Assembly (NCBI GenBank): GCA_035545895.1
Contig: DASZXJ010000215.1
Location: 1-7,780, forward strand
Origin: DASZXJ01 sp035545895
Lineage (GTDB): Bacteria; Planctomycetota; Phycisphaerae; Tepidisphaerales; Tepidisphaeraceae
Length of the DNA stretch: 7,780 bases
Direction: 5' to 3'
Below are positions 1 through 6,580 of the stretch, piece after piece (within the stretch, counting starts at the first letter, position 1; each line of letters begins with the position of its first letter). The notes beneath the pieces are model-generated. The model was not told where the DNA came from. It was given only the letters and a program-made list of their open reading frames with translations, and made no database searches. The position numbers were made by a program, and so were the translations under genes.

Positions 1-45
1 CCGCAAGCGGCGGCGCTAAAAGAATCAAGTTCAGACCGACAACCC

Positions 46-759
46 TTAACGGATCGCCTTGCCGCGGGTCATGGTGGGATTGCGGGGGAATTTCGGGTCA
101 GTTTTGAAGACTTTTGGGATTTCGACAATGACGTGATGTTCGGTGCCGGGGAGCTGGACCGGATGGACGATCGGCTCGCCGCCGCCCAGGATTTTGATGG
201 CCTTGGCGGAGAGGGGCAGTTCCTCGCGGATTTTCGCGCCTTTCATCGCCAGCATCTTGCCGGTTCGTTTGACCAGGGGCAGGCACCATTCGGCGAGCCA
301 GTCCATCGTGCCCACCGCGCGAGCGGCGGCGACGTCAAAACTTTCGCGTCTGGCGGTGCGAGCGACCTTTTCAGCGCGTTGGTCGATCACGATGACGTTT
401 TTGAGGTTCAGCGTCTTCGCGGTGTTGGTAAGGAAGGCGGCTTTTTTCTTTGTCGATTCGATCAGTGTGACCGACATATCCGGCCGGGCGATGGCGAGCG
501 GGATGCCCGGCACGCCGCCGCCGCTGCCCACATCCACGAGCTTAATCGGACCTGCCGGCAGGTATTCCAGAAGGGTGAGCGCATCGCCCACATGCTGAAC
601 CTGCGCGGCATCCGGGCCGGAGATGCGGGTCAGGTTGATCTGCTCGTTGGCTTGCAGCAGAAGGTCCAGATAACCCTGGAGGGACTGAGCCTGTTCGGAG
701 CTTAAAATGACGTTGGCGCGGGCGGAAAGTTGTCTCCAAAGTTCGTTCACGCGAGGCAT
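46..759 (-). CDS. rsmG: 16S rRNA (guanine-N7)-methyltransferase RsmG (GidB)
   Basis: The product is a 237-residue cytoplasmic enzyme predicted to use S-adenosylmethionine to methylate N7 of G527 in 16S rRNA of the small ribosomal subunit. Loss of this enzyme gives low-level streptomycin resistance in other bacteria. Family signatures are visible: INLTRI near residues 41-46, the HVGDAL segment near 56-61 (the position of the H-x-x-D-S-L helix), SAM motif I DVGSGGGVPGIPLA at 76-89, the acidic LIES strand end at 99-102, the RAE segment at 128-130 and ARAVG at 146-150. The C-terminus keeps a FPR element (224-226) like the usual Y/F-P-R motif, then a short basic tail. It is somewhat longer than the roughly 207 residues of the E. 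coli enzyme. The ATG at 759 lacks a clear Shine-Dalgarno sequence, but it gives the family's normal N-terminus. The gene is divergent from the next one and is probably functionally unrelated to the surface-protein genes. Confidence 0.96.
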   Translation of the reverse strand: MPRVNELWRQLSARANVILSSEQAQSLQGYLDLLLQANEQINLTRISGPDAAQVQHVGDALTLLEYLPAGPIKLVDVGSGGGVPGIPLAIARPDMSVTLIESTKKKAAFLTNTAKTLNLKNVIVIDQRAEKVARTARRESFDVAAARAVGTMDWLAEWCLPLVKRTGKMLAMKGAKIREELPLSAKAIKILGGGEPIVHPVQLPGTEHHVIVEIPKVFKTDPKFPRNPTMTRGKAIR

Positions 760-857
760 GTTAAGGGGATCGGACGCTCGTTCACAAATATGGGGATTCC
801 CTCATGGCCCCGAGTTGGGGTTATTCCGGTCCTCGGAGTTGCTCTGAAAGTGCTGCG

Positions 858-1048
858 GGCCAGTCCAATAATCCTGACCTTAGCTGTATTGATCGCCGCG
901 AAAAATCACAAATTTATCTGCACCACCCATTAAGTCCGCCTTGTCTGGCTCCGATCCCTTCAACTGTGAGGACGGGGAGAATGGCTGAAAGAGGCAGACT
1001 GGGAAGCTCGACGATCTGCCGTCCGACTGCGGAGCTGGCCAGTCCAAT
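858..1048. repeat. 12-base direct repeat pair in the leader (858-869 and 1037-1048)
   Basis: The 12-mer GGCCAGTCCAAT occurs exactly at 858-869 and again at 1037-1048, with the two starts 179 bases apart. Both copies lie in the non-coding region between the divergent genes. An exact 12-base match inside roughly 420 bases is unlikely by chance (about 0.5 percent for random sequence), so it could be a pair of protein-binding sites or a relic of a short duplication. The flanks are not alike, and no palindrome is present within the unit. A role is only a guess. Confidence 0.4.
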
Positions 1049-1088
1049 GGCAAACCGCAGCGACCGACCAAGCCATCTATTCTCATAA

Positions 1089-1116
1089 AAACGCAGCCTG
1101 GGAGGGTGATGCGTTT
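1089..1116. promoter_or_regulatory. Stem-loop in the leader of the first beta-helix gene
   Basis: AAACGCA at 1089-1095 pairs perfectly with TGCGTTT at 1110-1116, and inside the loop CCT (1097-1099) can pair with AGG (1103-1105). On the plus strand the hairpin would bury a GGGAGG sequence and the GTG/ATG codons at 1106 and 1109, which argues against translation starting there. Read on the minus strand, the same stem is followed by a run of T (1087-1091 complement), so it could be a weak intrinsic terminator for antisense transcripts. The stem is short and only partly GC-rich, so the function is uncertain. Confidence 0.35.
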
Positions 1117-1164
1117 GACCATTCGTCACGTTGGCGAACGGAGAGTTGTTATCTCTTTAGTTGT

Positions 1165-1168
1165 GGAG
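1165..1168 (+). promoter_or_regulatory. Ribosome binding site deciding the start of the first beta-helix gene
   Basis: GGAG at 1165-1168 lies nine bases before the ATG at 1178, a normal spacing, and a second GGAG at 1171-1174 is three bases away. The alternative in-frame starts at 1106 (GTG) and 1109 (ATG) have a GGAGG that abuts or nearly abuts the codon and lies inside a stem-loop. The 1178 start also places the conserved N-terminal motif at residues 25-35, close to its position (22-32) in the paralogue. Confidence 0.6.
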
Positions 1169-1177
1169 ATGGAGAAA

Positions 1178-4099
1178 ATGCGCAAGACAGATAAAAAACG
1201 TCAAGGTGGGGCTAGGAAGGGCAAGAAGGGGCTTAACCAAGCCTTTCATCTCGAGAATTTGGAAACACGCCAGTTGATGTCCACCGTCAATGTCACCGAT
1301 TTTGGAGCGACTCCCAACGATGGAACCGATGATCGCGCTGCCATCCAGCGCGCGATCAACGCTTCCAAGACGGGCGATACCATTCGCTTCTCGGGTGGCA
1401 CGTTCAATCTTTCAGACGAACTCACGGTTGCCAGCGATCGGACTTATCTGGGTGAAAACGGCGCGGTCCTGCATGGTCGCGGCGTCAACGTCGGCGATCA
1501 GATCAAGGTCCAAGGCAACAACGTCACCTTCCGCGGCCTGACCTTCGAGAGCGGCGGCATCTTCTTCGAAAAGTCAGGTGGCGGACGCAACACCGGCATT
1601 GTTATCGATAACAACACGTTCAAGCTCAACACCAGCGGCGATCGCGCAGCGGCCATCACCTTCACCAGCGGCCTGGAAAATTCGCGCATCACCAACAACT
1701 ATTTCACCGGCTACCAGGGCAGCTTTGGAATTTACGGCTACAACTACCAGGGCCTGACCATTTCGAACAACCAGTTCGTCAACATCAGCGCCGGCATGCA
1801 CATCGACGCCTTCGGTGGATGCGGCAATCTGCTGGTCGAACAGAATTACATGACCGGCCTGAAGGGCATGGGCATGGAATTCCAGGGCCGTGCCGATGGC
1901 GATGTCTTCCAGGACAACTGGTACGAACATCCTTTCCTGTCCAGCAACTTCCATAGCAACGATGGAACGATGGCGTATTCGCTGATCCTGGCGGGAAGCA
2001 CGAACATCACGATTCAGCGCAACATCGTCATTGCGCCCGAGCGCCCGGACGGCACGGGTTGCCGCATCGGGTTTGAAGTCGGCGGCGACAACTGCCTGAT
2101 CGTGGACAATTACATTGATGGCGTGAACAACGCCGTCGCAAGCAACGATGGATACGACACCTCGTCGGTGAAGATTGGCAACAATCTGTTCAAGAATTAC
2201 ATCAACAACGCGCGCGGCTGGCTGGGCGGCATTCGCATGAACGCCGTGACCATTCTTCCCGGCACGGTGCAGGGACCCAATGCCCAGATCAATTCCGCGG
2301 TGCTGGCACGAGTGGCGGCACACGATGTTCCGCAGCGGAATCATCGTTATGGAACCTCGGGCACGGGCACGCCCGCGCCTGATCCGACTCCTGATCCCGC
2401 GCCGACTCCGGCGCAGCCTCCGAGCGCGCCGACCGGCCTGCTCGCGCTGGCGACCGGCGCGACCAGTGTCAATCTGTTCTGGACGGATCATGGCGATGAT
2501 GCCAGTGGTTATAAGGTGCAGAAATCGACCGATGGCAAGACGTGGACACAGGTGGCCTCGCTCGGCGCGTCGGCTGCGGGATATACCGTCACCGGCCTGA
2601 CCGGCGGCACGACCTACAGCTTCCGCGTGGTGGCGTTCAATGATGCGGGAAATTCGAATTTCTCGAACACCGCCACCGCCAGACCGACATCTTTTGATGC
2701 GAGCAAGGGCACGTATCTTTCCGACATGACGCCAACCAGCACGAAGAACGGTTGGGGTCCGGTCGAGAAGGACATGAGCAACGGCGAGCAACCCGCCGGC
2801 GATGGCCAGGCGATCACGCTCGGAACCAATGTTTACGCCAAGGGCCTGGGCACACACGCCGGCTCGGAGATTCATTTCAATCTCGGCGGCAAATATGCGA
2901 CGTTCGTCAGCGACATCGGCATCGACGCTGAAACCGATGGCAAAGGCTCGGTCGTCTTCCAAATCCTGGCGGACGGCGTGCAGATTTACAGCAGCGATAC
3001 GCTGACTTCGGCTGACGGCAAGAAGAGCATCAGCGTCGATGTCTCGGGCAAGCAGGAATTGGTTTTGATTGTGACCGATGCCGGCGACGGCACGACTCTC
3101 GATCACGCCGACTGGGCGGGTGCGCGGCTCCTGCCGGCTACTTCCAGCAACGACCCGGATCCGGACCCCGCGCCCGACCAAGGCCCGCTGCCGGACGACA
3201 GCACAATCGATGTGCCGGCCAAATCCGGCGTCGTCTATCTCAGCGATCTCACGCCCACCAGCGCCACCAACGGCTGGGGCCAGATCGAAAAGGACATGAG
3301 CGTCGGCGAAAAGGAAGCCAAGGACGGCAATACGCTCAGCCTGGCGGGAAAAACCTATGCCAAGGGCCTGGGTGTTCATTCCGACAGTGAAGTTCACTAC
3401 AACCTGAACGGCAAATATAAAACGTTCACGGCCGACATCGGCATTGACGATGAAGTCGGAAATCGTGGATCGGTCGTCTTCCAGGTTTGGGGCGACGGCG
3501 TGCTGTTGTACAGCAGCGGCCGAATGGTCGGCGCTACTCCGACCAAGTCGATCAATGTCGATGTTGCGGGTGTGAAGGATATGTCGCTCGTGGTGGGCAT
3601 GGGAATCGCCAATTACTTTGACCATGCCGACTGGGCCAACGCTCAGCTCAGCAAGGCCAAGCCGAGCGTGACGTACCTCAGCGACACGTTCCCCACCGCC
3701 AACATCAACGGCTGGGGTCCGGTCGAACTGGATACCAGCGTCGGCGACAAGCAGGGCGGCAACGGTAATGTCATCAGTATTGGCGGCCAGACCTATGCCA
3801 AGGGTTTGGGCGTGCATTCCAATTCGATGATCGTTTACAACCTCGAAGCCGATTACAAAACCTTTACTGCCGACATCGGCGTGGATGATGAAGTCGGCCA
3901 GAACGGTTCGGTCACGTTCCAGGTTTGGGGTGACGGAGTCTTGCTGTACGACAGCGGCACGATGACCGGCGGCATGGCGGCCAAGACCGCCACGGTCAAC
4001 GTGGAAGGCAAGGATCAGCTTTGGCTGGTCGTGACCAACGCCGGCGATACCTTCGATTTTGACCATGCTGACTGGGGCAATGCGCGCTTGGCAGCTTAA
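1178..4099 (+). CDS. LEPR-XLL-like, beta-helix (pectate lyase 3 type), FN3 and triple-NPCBM surface protein
   Basis: This 973-residue protein (997 if started at 1106) is predicted to be exported and to bind, and perhaps cleave or modify, a polysaccharide. In order it has a basic N-terminus rich in K/R (1-18), the motif LENLETRQLMS (25-35) resembling the LEPR-XLL domain, and a right-handed beta-helix starting VNVTDFGA at 37 with NDGTDDRAAIQRAIN, typical of Pfam Pectate_lyase_3, running to about 390. A T/P/D linker (393-415), one FN3 domain (about 415-503) and three NPCBM domains (about 512-652, 685-825, 831-973) follow. Each NPCBM carries YLSD, NGWG, KGLGxH and a final DHADW. Paired N-turns such as ITNNYF and ISNNQF mark the helix coils. 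No hydrophobic signal peptide or membrane anchor is seen. The fold also occurs in polygalacturonases, GH55 glucanases, epimerases and phage tailspikes, so the reaction and substrate are unknown. The downstream gene is its paralogue. Confidence 0.9.
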   Translation: MRKTDKKRQGGARKGKKGLNQAFHLENLETRQLMSTVNVTDFGATPNDGTDDRAAIQRAINASKTGDTIRFSGGTFNLSDELTVASDRTYLGENGAVLHGRGVNVGDQIKVQGNNVTFRGLTFESGGIFFEKSGGGRNTGIVIDNNTFKLNTSGDRAAAITFTSGLENSRITNNYFTGYQGSFGIYGYNYQGLTISNNQFVNISAGMHIDAFGGCGNLLVEQNYMTGLKGMGMEFQGRADGDVFQDNWYEHPFLSSNFHSNDGTMAYSLILAGSTNITIQRNIVIAPERPDGTGCRIGFEVGGDNCLIVDNYIDGVNNAVASNDGYDTSSVKIGNNLFKNYINNARGWLGGIRMNAVTILPGTVQGPNAQINSAVLARVAAHDVPQRNHRYGTSGTGTPAPDPTPDPAPTPAQPPSAPTGLLALATGATSVNLFWTDHGDDASGYKVQKSTDGKTWTQVASLGASAAGYTVTGLTGGTTYSFRVVAFNDAGNSNFSNTATARPTSFDASKGTYLSDMTPTSTKNGWGPVEKDMSNGEQPAGDGQAITLGTNVYAKGLGTHAGSEIHFNLGGKYATFVSDIGIDAETDGKGSVVFQILADGVQIYSSDTLTSADGKKSISVDVSGKQELVLIVTDAGDGTTLDHADWAGARLLPATSSNDPDPDPAPDQGPLPDDSTIDVPAKSGVVYLSDLTPTSATNGWGQIEKDMSVGEKEAKDGNTLSLAGKTYAKGLGVHSDSEVHYNLNGKYKTFTADIGIDDEVGNRGSVVFQVWGDGVLLYSSGRMVGATPTKSINVDVAGVKDMSLVVGMGIANYFDHADWANAQLSKAKPSVTYLSDTFPTANINGWGPVELDTSVGDKQGGNGNVISIGGQTYAKGLGVHSNSMIVYNLEADYKTFTADIGVDDEVGQNGSVTFQVWGDGVLLYDSGTMTGGMAAKTATVNVEGKDQLWLVVTNAGDTFDFDHADWGNARLAA
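2711..4096 (+). repeat. Three tandem NPCBM-coding repeats
   Basis: Three copies of a roughly 140-codon unit lie at about 2711-3135, 3230-3645 and 3668-4096. Each encodes YLSD near its start, then NGWG, E-x-D-x-S-x-G, YAKGLGxH, FxxDIGxD, GSVxFQ and DHADW at the end, which matches the NPCBM family (Pfam PF08305, related to CBM51). Copies 2 and 3 are the closest pair: both read FTADIG(I/V)DDEVG and QVWGDGVLLY, where copy 1 reads FVSDIGIDAETD and QILADGVQIY. Copies 1 and 2 are separated by a D/P-rich linker; copies 2 and 3 are joined by only a few residues. This suggests a later duplication of one module. Confidence 0.88.
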
Positions 4100-4117
4100 G
4101 AATTGAGATGATTTCGC

Positions 4118-4155
4118 GAGGCGGTGGCGACCGGAGGGTGCCACCGCCTCTTTTT
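4118..4155 (+). terminator. Strong Rho-independent terminator after the first beta-helix gene
   Basis: An 11-base perfect inverted repeat, GAGGCGGTGGC at 4118-4128 and GCCACCGCCTC at 4140-4150, encloses an 11-base loop and is followed at once by five T (4151-4155). It begins 18 bases after the TAA stop of the NPCBM protein. It should end that transcript and separate it from the paralogous gene downstream. Confidence 0.92.
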
Positions 4156-4233
4156 GGCGCTTCGGTCCCGGTTATGGGACGTGGGCATTAAGTCTTAAGG
4201 GCGAAGATTTTCGCAATCCGAGTGATAAAAACG

Positions 4234-4263
4234 TTGAATTTCGAGGTGCTGCAAGGGTATTCT
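4234..4263 (+). promoter_or_regulatory. Candidate sigma70-type promoter for the second beta-helix gene
   Basis: TTGAAT at 4234-4239 and TATTCT at 4258-4263 are separated by 18 bases; each matches four of six consensus positions. Transcription would start near 4270 and give an untranslated leader of about 115 bases. It lies after the upstream terminator, where a new promoter is needed. Such matches are common by chance, and planctomycete promoters are poorly defined. Confidence 0.3.
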
Positions 4264-4374
4264 CCCTGTCGGGGGTTGTCTGGTAATTACGGAATGTCTT
4301 TCCCGCCGGTGTAGTTTGGAGATACGGATTGGGAGAAATCAGGCCACGAATTTTCAACTGGATCAGCAGCTTTT

Positions 4375-4378
4375 GAGG
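4375..4378 (+). promoter_or_regulatory. Ribosome binding site of the second beta-helix gene
   Basis: GAGG at 4375-4378 sits seven bases before the ATG at 4386, a normal Shine-Dalgarno spacing that supports this start. Confidence 0.65.
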
Positions 4379-4385
4379 TCTGTCT

Positions 4386-6371
4386 ATGGGTTTGCGATCG
4401 TCGAGCAGCCGCCGTCCCCGCCGGGGTTCTTTGTGGAGCAGCGCTGAGCTTGAATTCCTGGAAGCACGCAAGATGTTCGCCACCATCAACGTGACGAACT
4501 TCGGCGCCAATGGCAACGACAGCGGCGACGACCGCAACGCCATCGTTGCCGCCATCAATGCCTCTCACGACGGCGACACCATTTTTTTCCCGGCAGGCAC
4601 TTACAATATTTCCAAGCCGATCTCCAGTACCTCGTCCGACGTGCACGTGCCTTTGGGACATGCGCGTATCTACAAGGGCGAAACAACCTTCACTACGACT
4701 TCCAGCGGGAGTTCATCCATTCAGGATCGTACGGTACTCGTTTCCACCGGCATCGACTCCAGTTCGGGCAAGAAAAATGAAATCTTCGGATTCCGCGAAA
4801 CCAATCCGAATCCCAATACGTTCAACGCAAAATTCACGAACCTGACACTCTCCGGTCGTGCATTTTATTTTGCCACCAACGGCGGCGGGCCGGTCGAAGG
4901 CGTGATCATCGACAACTGTCATATCGATGTGACCGGCGGCGGAAGCAACAACGGCATCGAACTCACCACCGGCCTGCGCAATACGCAGATCACCAATAAC
5001 ATCTTTACCCTCGGCGGCGAGAACGGCATCTACGGCTACAATTGGGATAACCTCACGATCGCCAACAACTGGTTCGTCGGCCCCACGGGCAGTCACGGCG
5101 GCGAAGGCATTCACCTCATTGCGTTCCAAAACTCCTCGCCAAACCTGCTGATCGAACAAAATTATTTCAATAACCTGCATCGCATGGCGGTCGAAATCCA
5201 GGGCGGCGGATTCAACACCGTCATCCAGGACAACTGGTACGAAAATCCGTTCTTCTTCACGCAGTCAAATCAGAACGGCGACACCTTCGCCTATTCGATC
5301 ATCAACGCATCCGCGACCAACGTCACCGTGCAGCGGAACTACGCCCAGATGCCCACCAGCGCCAATTCGCCCGACCATATCGGCACACGAATCATCTTCG
5401 AACTCGGCGGGCAGAATATTCAGGCGCATGACAACTATGTTGATGGCGGCAACGACGTCGTCGCCGTCAACGGGCCCAATTCGACCGGCAACGTCAGCAA
5501 GAATTTCTTCATCAACTACAACCACATGACGGGGAACAACAACGGTTCCACCGTCAAGTTCAACATCGCCAACAACTCAAGTTCCAAGCCCGGCGATAAC
5601 AACGGAAGTCAGACGCTAACCTGGAGCCCCGCTTCGCGCGGCCGGCCCGGACCGAATCGGCGTTATGGCGAAGCGCCACCACCGCCTCCGCCGCCTCCGG
5701 AACTGCCTGACACTCCGACCAATCTGAGTGGCATGGCGGTCAGCACGACGACCATTGATTTGAACTGGACCGACCAGGCCATCAACGAAACCGGCTATTA
5801 CGTTCAGGAATTGATCGGCGGAAACTGGCAAACCATCATTACACTCGACGCGAACGTCACCACCTATGAAGTGACCGGGTTGATCGCATCGAGCAGCTAC
5901 CAGTTCAAGGTGATCGCGTTCAATGCTGTCGGCAATTCCGGCGATTCCAATGTCGTCACCGTATCAACTTCCAACGAACTCCTGCCGCTTGCCCCGACCA
6001 ACCTGACGGGCACAACCGTCGGTACGACGGAAGTGGACTTGAGTTGGAGTGATAATGCCACCAACGAGACCGGCTATGTCGTTCAGCGCCTGTCCGACGA
6101 TGGCAGCACTTGGGTGACGATGGCGACGCTGGGCGCGAATACGACGACGTACCAAATGACCTCGCTTGCCGCCGGTCGAACCTTCAGCTTCCGCGTCTTT
6201 GCGTTTAATGGCGTTGGGCAATCCGATTTCTCCAACATCGCGGCGGTTCAGACTCCGATCGCCGATGCGTCGTTGAGCAATACCTCGACCGCCAAGCGAT
6301 CGCGGTCGGCGTTTACGTATACCAGCACTGCGGGGACGCCGGTTCAGCCGCCGATAACCTCGCCGTCGTAG
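4386..6371 (+). CDS. LEPR-XLL-like, beta-helix (pectate lyase 3 type) and double-FN3 surface protein
   Basis: This 661-residue protein is a paralogue of the upstream NPCBM protein. It has a Ser/Arg-rich N-terminus (4-20), the motif LEFLEARKMFA (22-32), and then INVTNFGANGNDSGDDRNAIVAAIN, the start of a Pectate_lyase_3-type right-handed beta-helix reaching about 425. Eight consecutive prolines (431-438) form a linker to two FN3 domains (about 440-530 and 533-625), each with a W-(T/S)-D...N-E-T-G-Y-x-V-Q core. The last 36 residues are low-complexity Ser/Thr with a small KRSR basic patch and no recognised domain. Blocks shared with the upstream protein include GIYGYN, NLLxEQNY, QDNWYExPF and RIxFExGG. 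Compared with it, this protein has about 40 extra residues early in the helix (around 75-130) and lacks NPCBM modules. No hydrophobic signal peptide is visible. It probably acts on or in the extracellular matrix; lyase, hydrolase, epimerase and purely structural roles all remain open. Confidence 0.9.
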   Translation: MGLRSSSSRRPRRGSLWSSAELEFLEARKMFATINVTNFGANGNDSGDDRNAIVAAINASHDGDTIFFPAGTYNISKPISSTSSDVHVPLGHARIYKGETTFTTTSSGSSSIQDRTVLVSTGIDSSSGKKNEIFGFRETNPNPNTFNAKFTNLTLSGRAFYFATNGGGPVEGVIIDNCHIDVTGGGSNNGIELTTGLRNTQITNNIFTLGGENGIYGYNWDNLTIANNWFVGPTGSHGGEGIHLIAFQNSSPNLLIEQNYFNNLHRMAVEIQGGGFNTVIQDNWYENPFFFTQSNQNGDTFAYSIINASATNVTVQRNYAQMPTSANSPDHIGTRIIFELGGQNIQAHDNYVDGGNDVVAVNGPNSTGNVSKNFFINYNHMTGNNNGSTVKFNIANNSSSKPGDNNGSQTLTWSPASRGRPGPNRRYGEAPPPPPPPPELPDTPTNLSGMAVSTTTIDLNWTDQAINETGYYVQELIGGNWQTIITLDANVTTYEVTGLIASSSYQFKVIAFNAVGNSGDSNVVTVSTSNELLPLAPTNLTGTTVGTTEVDLSWSDNATNETGYVVQRLSDDGSTWVTMATLGANTTTYQMTSLAAGRTFSFRVFAFNGVGQSDFSNIAAVQTPIADASLSNTSTAKRSRSAFTYTSTAGTPVQPPITSPS

Positions 6372-6484
6372 GCAACGTCCTTTTTTACACATTTCTTCCG
6401 GTGAAGTGGTTCCCCGCGCGGACTTGCCGCGCATAACGTCTATTCCGGTCCGTTTGGATTTCGGTAGGATTATCCGTGGCCGGC

Positions 6485-6513
6485 TTTACTGGTCTAAGCC
6501 CCGGTCATAGCAT
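6485..6513 (+). promoter_or_regulatory. Candidate sigma70-type promoter for the Wzz-type gene
   Basis: TTTACT at 6485-6490 and TAGCAT at 6508-6513 have a 17-base spacer, and each matches four of six consensus positions. It would give a leader of about 60 bases. The -35 element overlaps a small stem (6482-6486 with 6496-6500). This is a weak call based on consensus alone. Confidence 0.25.
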
Positions 6514-6565
6514 AAATTTACGAAACTTCTGAAGCCGTTCCGTATCAGGACGATAAGTACGCAAC

Positions 6566-6570
6566 GGAGG
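6566..6570 (+). promoter_or_regulatory. Ribosome binding site of the Wzz-type gene
   Basis: GGAGG at 6566-6570 lies ten bases before the ATG at 6581. It is the strongest Shine-Dalgarno match in the window and fixes the start of the partial gene. Confidence 0.75.
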
Positions 6571-6580
6571 CACGCGCGAA

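Larger units (their letters stand above)
760..1177. other. Non-coding divergent region between rsmG and the first beta-helix gene
   Basis: This stretch of 418 bases contains no convincing gene. Short open frames exist on both strands (for example 804-1088 plus and 880-1122 minus), but they overlap each other, have no recognisable protein motifs and lack good ribosome binding sites. It should hold the promoters for rsmG (leftward) and the beta-helix gene (rightward). A weak sigma70-like pair, TTGATC at 889-894 and TTTATC at 913-918 with an 18-base spacer, is the best plus-strand candidate I found, but it is not strong. The region also contains a 12-base direct repeat and a stem-loop, listed separately. 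Why the leader is so long is not clear from the sequence. Confidence 0.6.
4156..4385 (+). other. Leader of the second beta-helix gene
   Basis: The stretch between the terminator and the next ATG has no convincing gene; minus-strand open frames reaching into it are antisense to the following gene and carry no motifs. It contains several small perfect hairpins: GTCCC/GGGAC (4165-4169 with 4176-4180), GCGAA/TTCGC (4201-4205 with 4210-4214), and a longer-range TTCTCCC/GGGAGAA pair (4260-4266 with 4331-4337). I compared it by eye with common riboswitch cores and recognised none. Confidence 0.5.
6372..6580. other. Intergenic region before the Wzz-type gene
   Basis: No gene is seen in these 209 bases. 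There is a run of six T at 6381-6386 just after the upstream stop, but no stem before it. A GCGCGG/CCGCGC hairpin lies at 6416-6432 without a following T-run, and a GGCTT/AAGCC hairpin at 6482-6500 overlaps the candidate promoter. A clear intrinsic terminator is missing, so read-through from the beta-helix gene into the Wzz-type gene is possible. Confidence 0.45.

Noticed and set aside
1..19. Possible end of a convergent plus-strand gene (reading R-K-R-R-R then TAA at 17-19)
   Set aside because: Only five codons are visible; a basic tail is plausible but nothing can be supported without the sequence to the left.
133..705. Plus-strand open frame of 190 codons opposite rsmG
   Set aside because: rsmG on the minus strand is unmistakable; this frame is its antisense shadow with no motifs.
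730..933. Small plus-strand frame with a hydrophobic segment (possible small membrane protein)
   Set aside because: It starts with TTG inside rsmG without a good ribosome binding site; the internal ATG at 790 also lacks one. The hydrophobic stretch alone is not enough.
1048..1116. Sequence with a GGCAAACC element that recalls part of a class I cyclic-di-GMP riboswitch
   Set aside because: The remaining conserved core (the GGGACGCAAAGCC part and the tetraloop-receptor helix) is not present in the right order, so the match is accidental by eye. A covariance-model search would settle it.
880..1129. Minus-strand frames of 80 and 71 codons in the divergent region
   Set aside because: They overlap in two frames, have no family motif, and occupy the space needed for the promoter and leader of the plus-strand gene.
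1574..4144. Very long minus-strand open frame (856 codons) opposite the first beta-helix gene
   Set aside because: It lies fully antisense to a gene with clear domains, shows no protein motif, is rich in His/Arg/Val/Ala as expected from reading GC-biased codons backwards, and begins inside the terminator. The length comes from codon bias in the plus-strand gene.
4582..4588. Run of seven T in the second beta-helix gene as a possible slippage site or frameshift
   Set aside because: The frame is open and the protein matches its paralogue on both sides, so there is no sign of a frameshift.
6372..6580. Possible NPCBM remnant after the stop of the second beta-helix gene
   Set aside because: I looked for the YLSD, KGLGxH and DHADW blocks downstream and found none, so the short C-terminus is not explained by a nearby nonsense mutation or frameshift.
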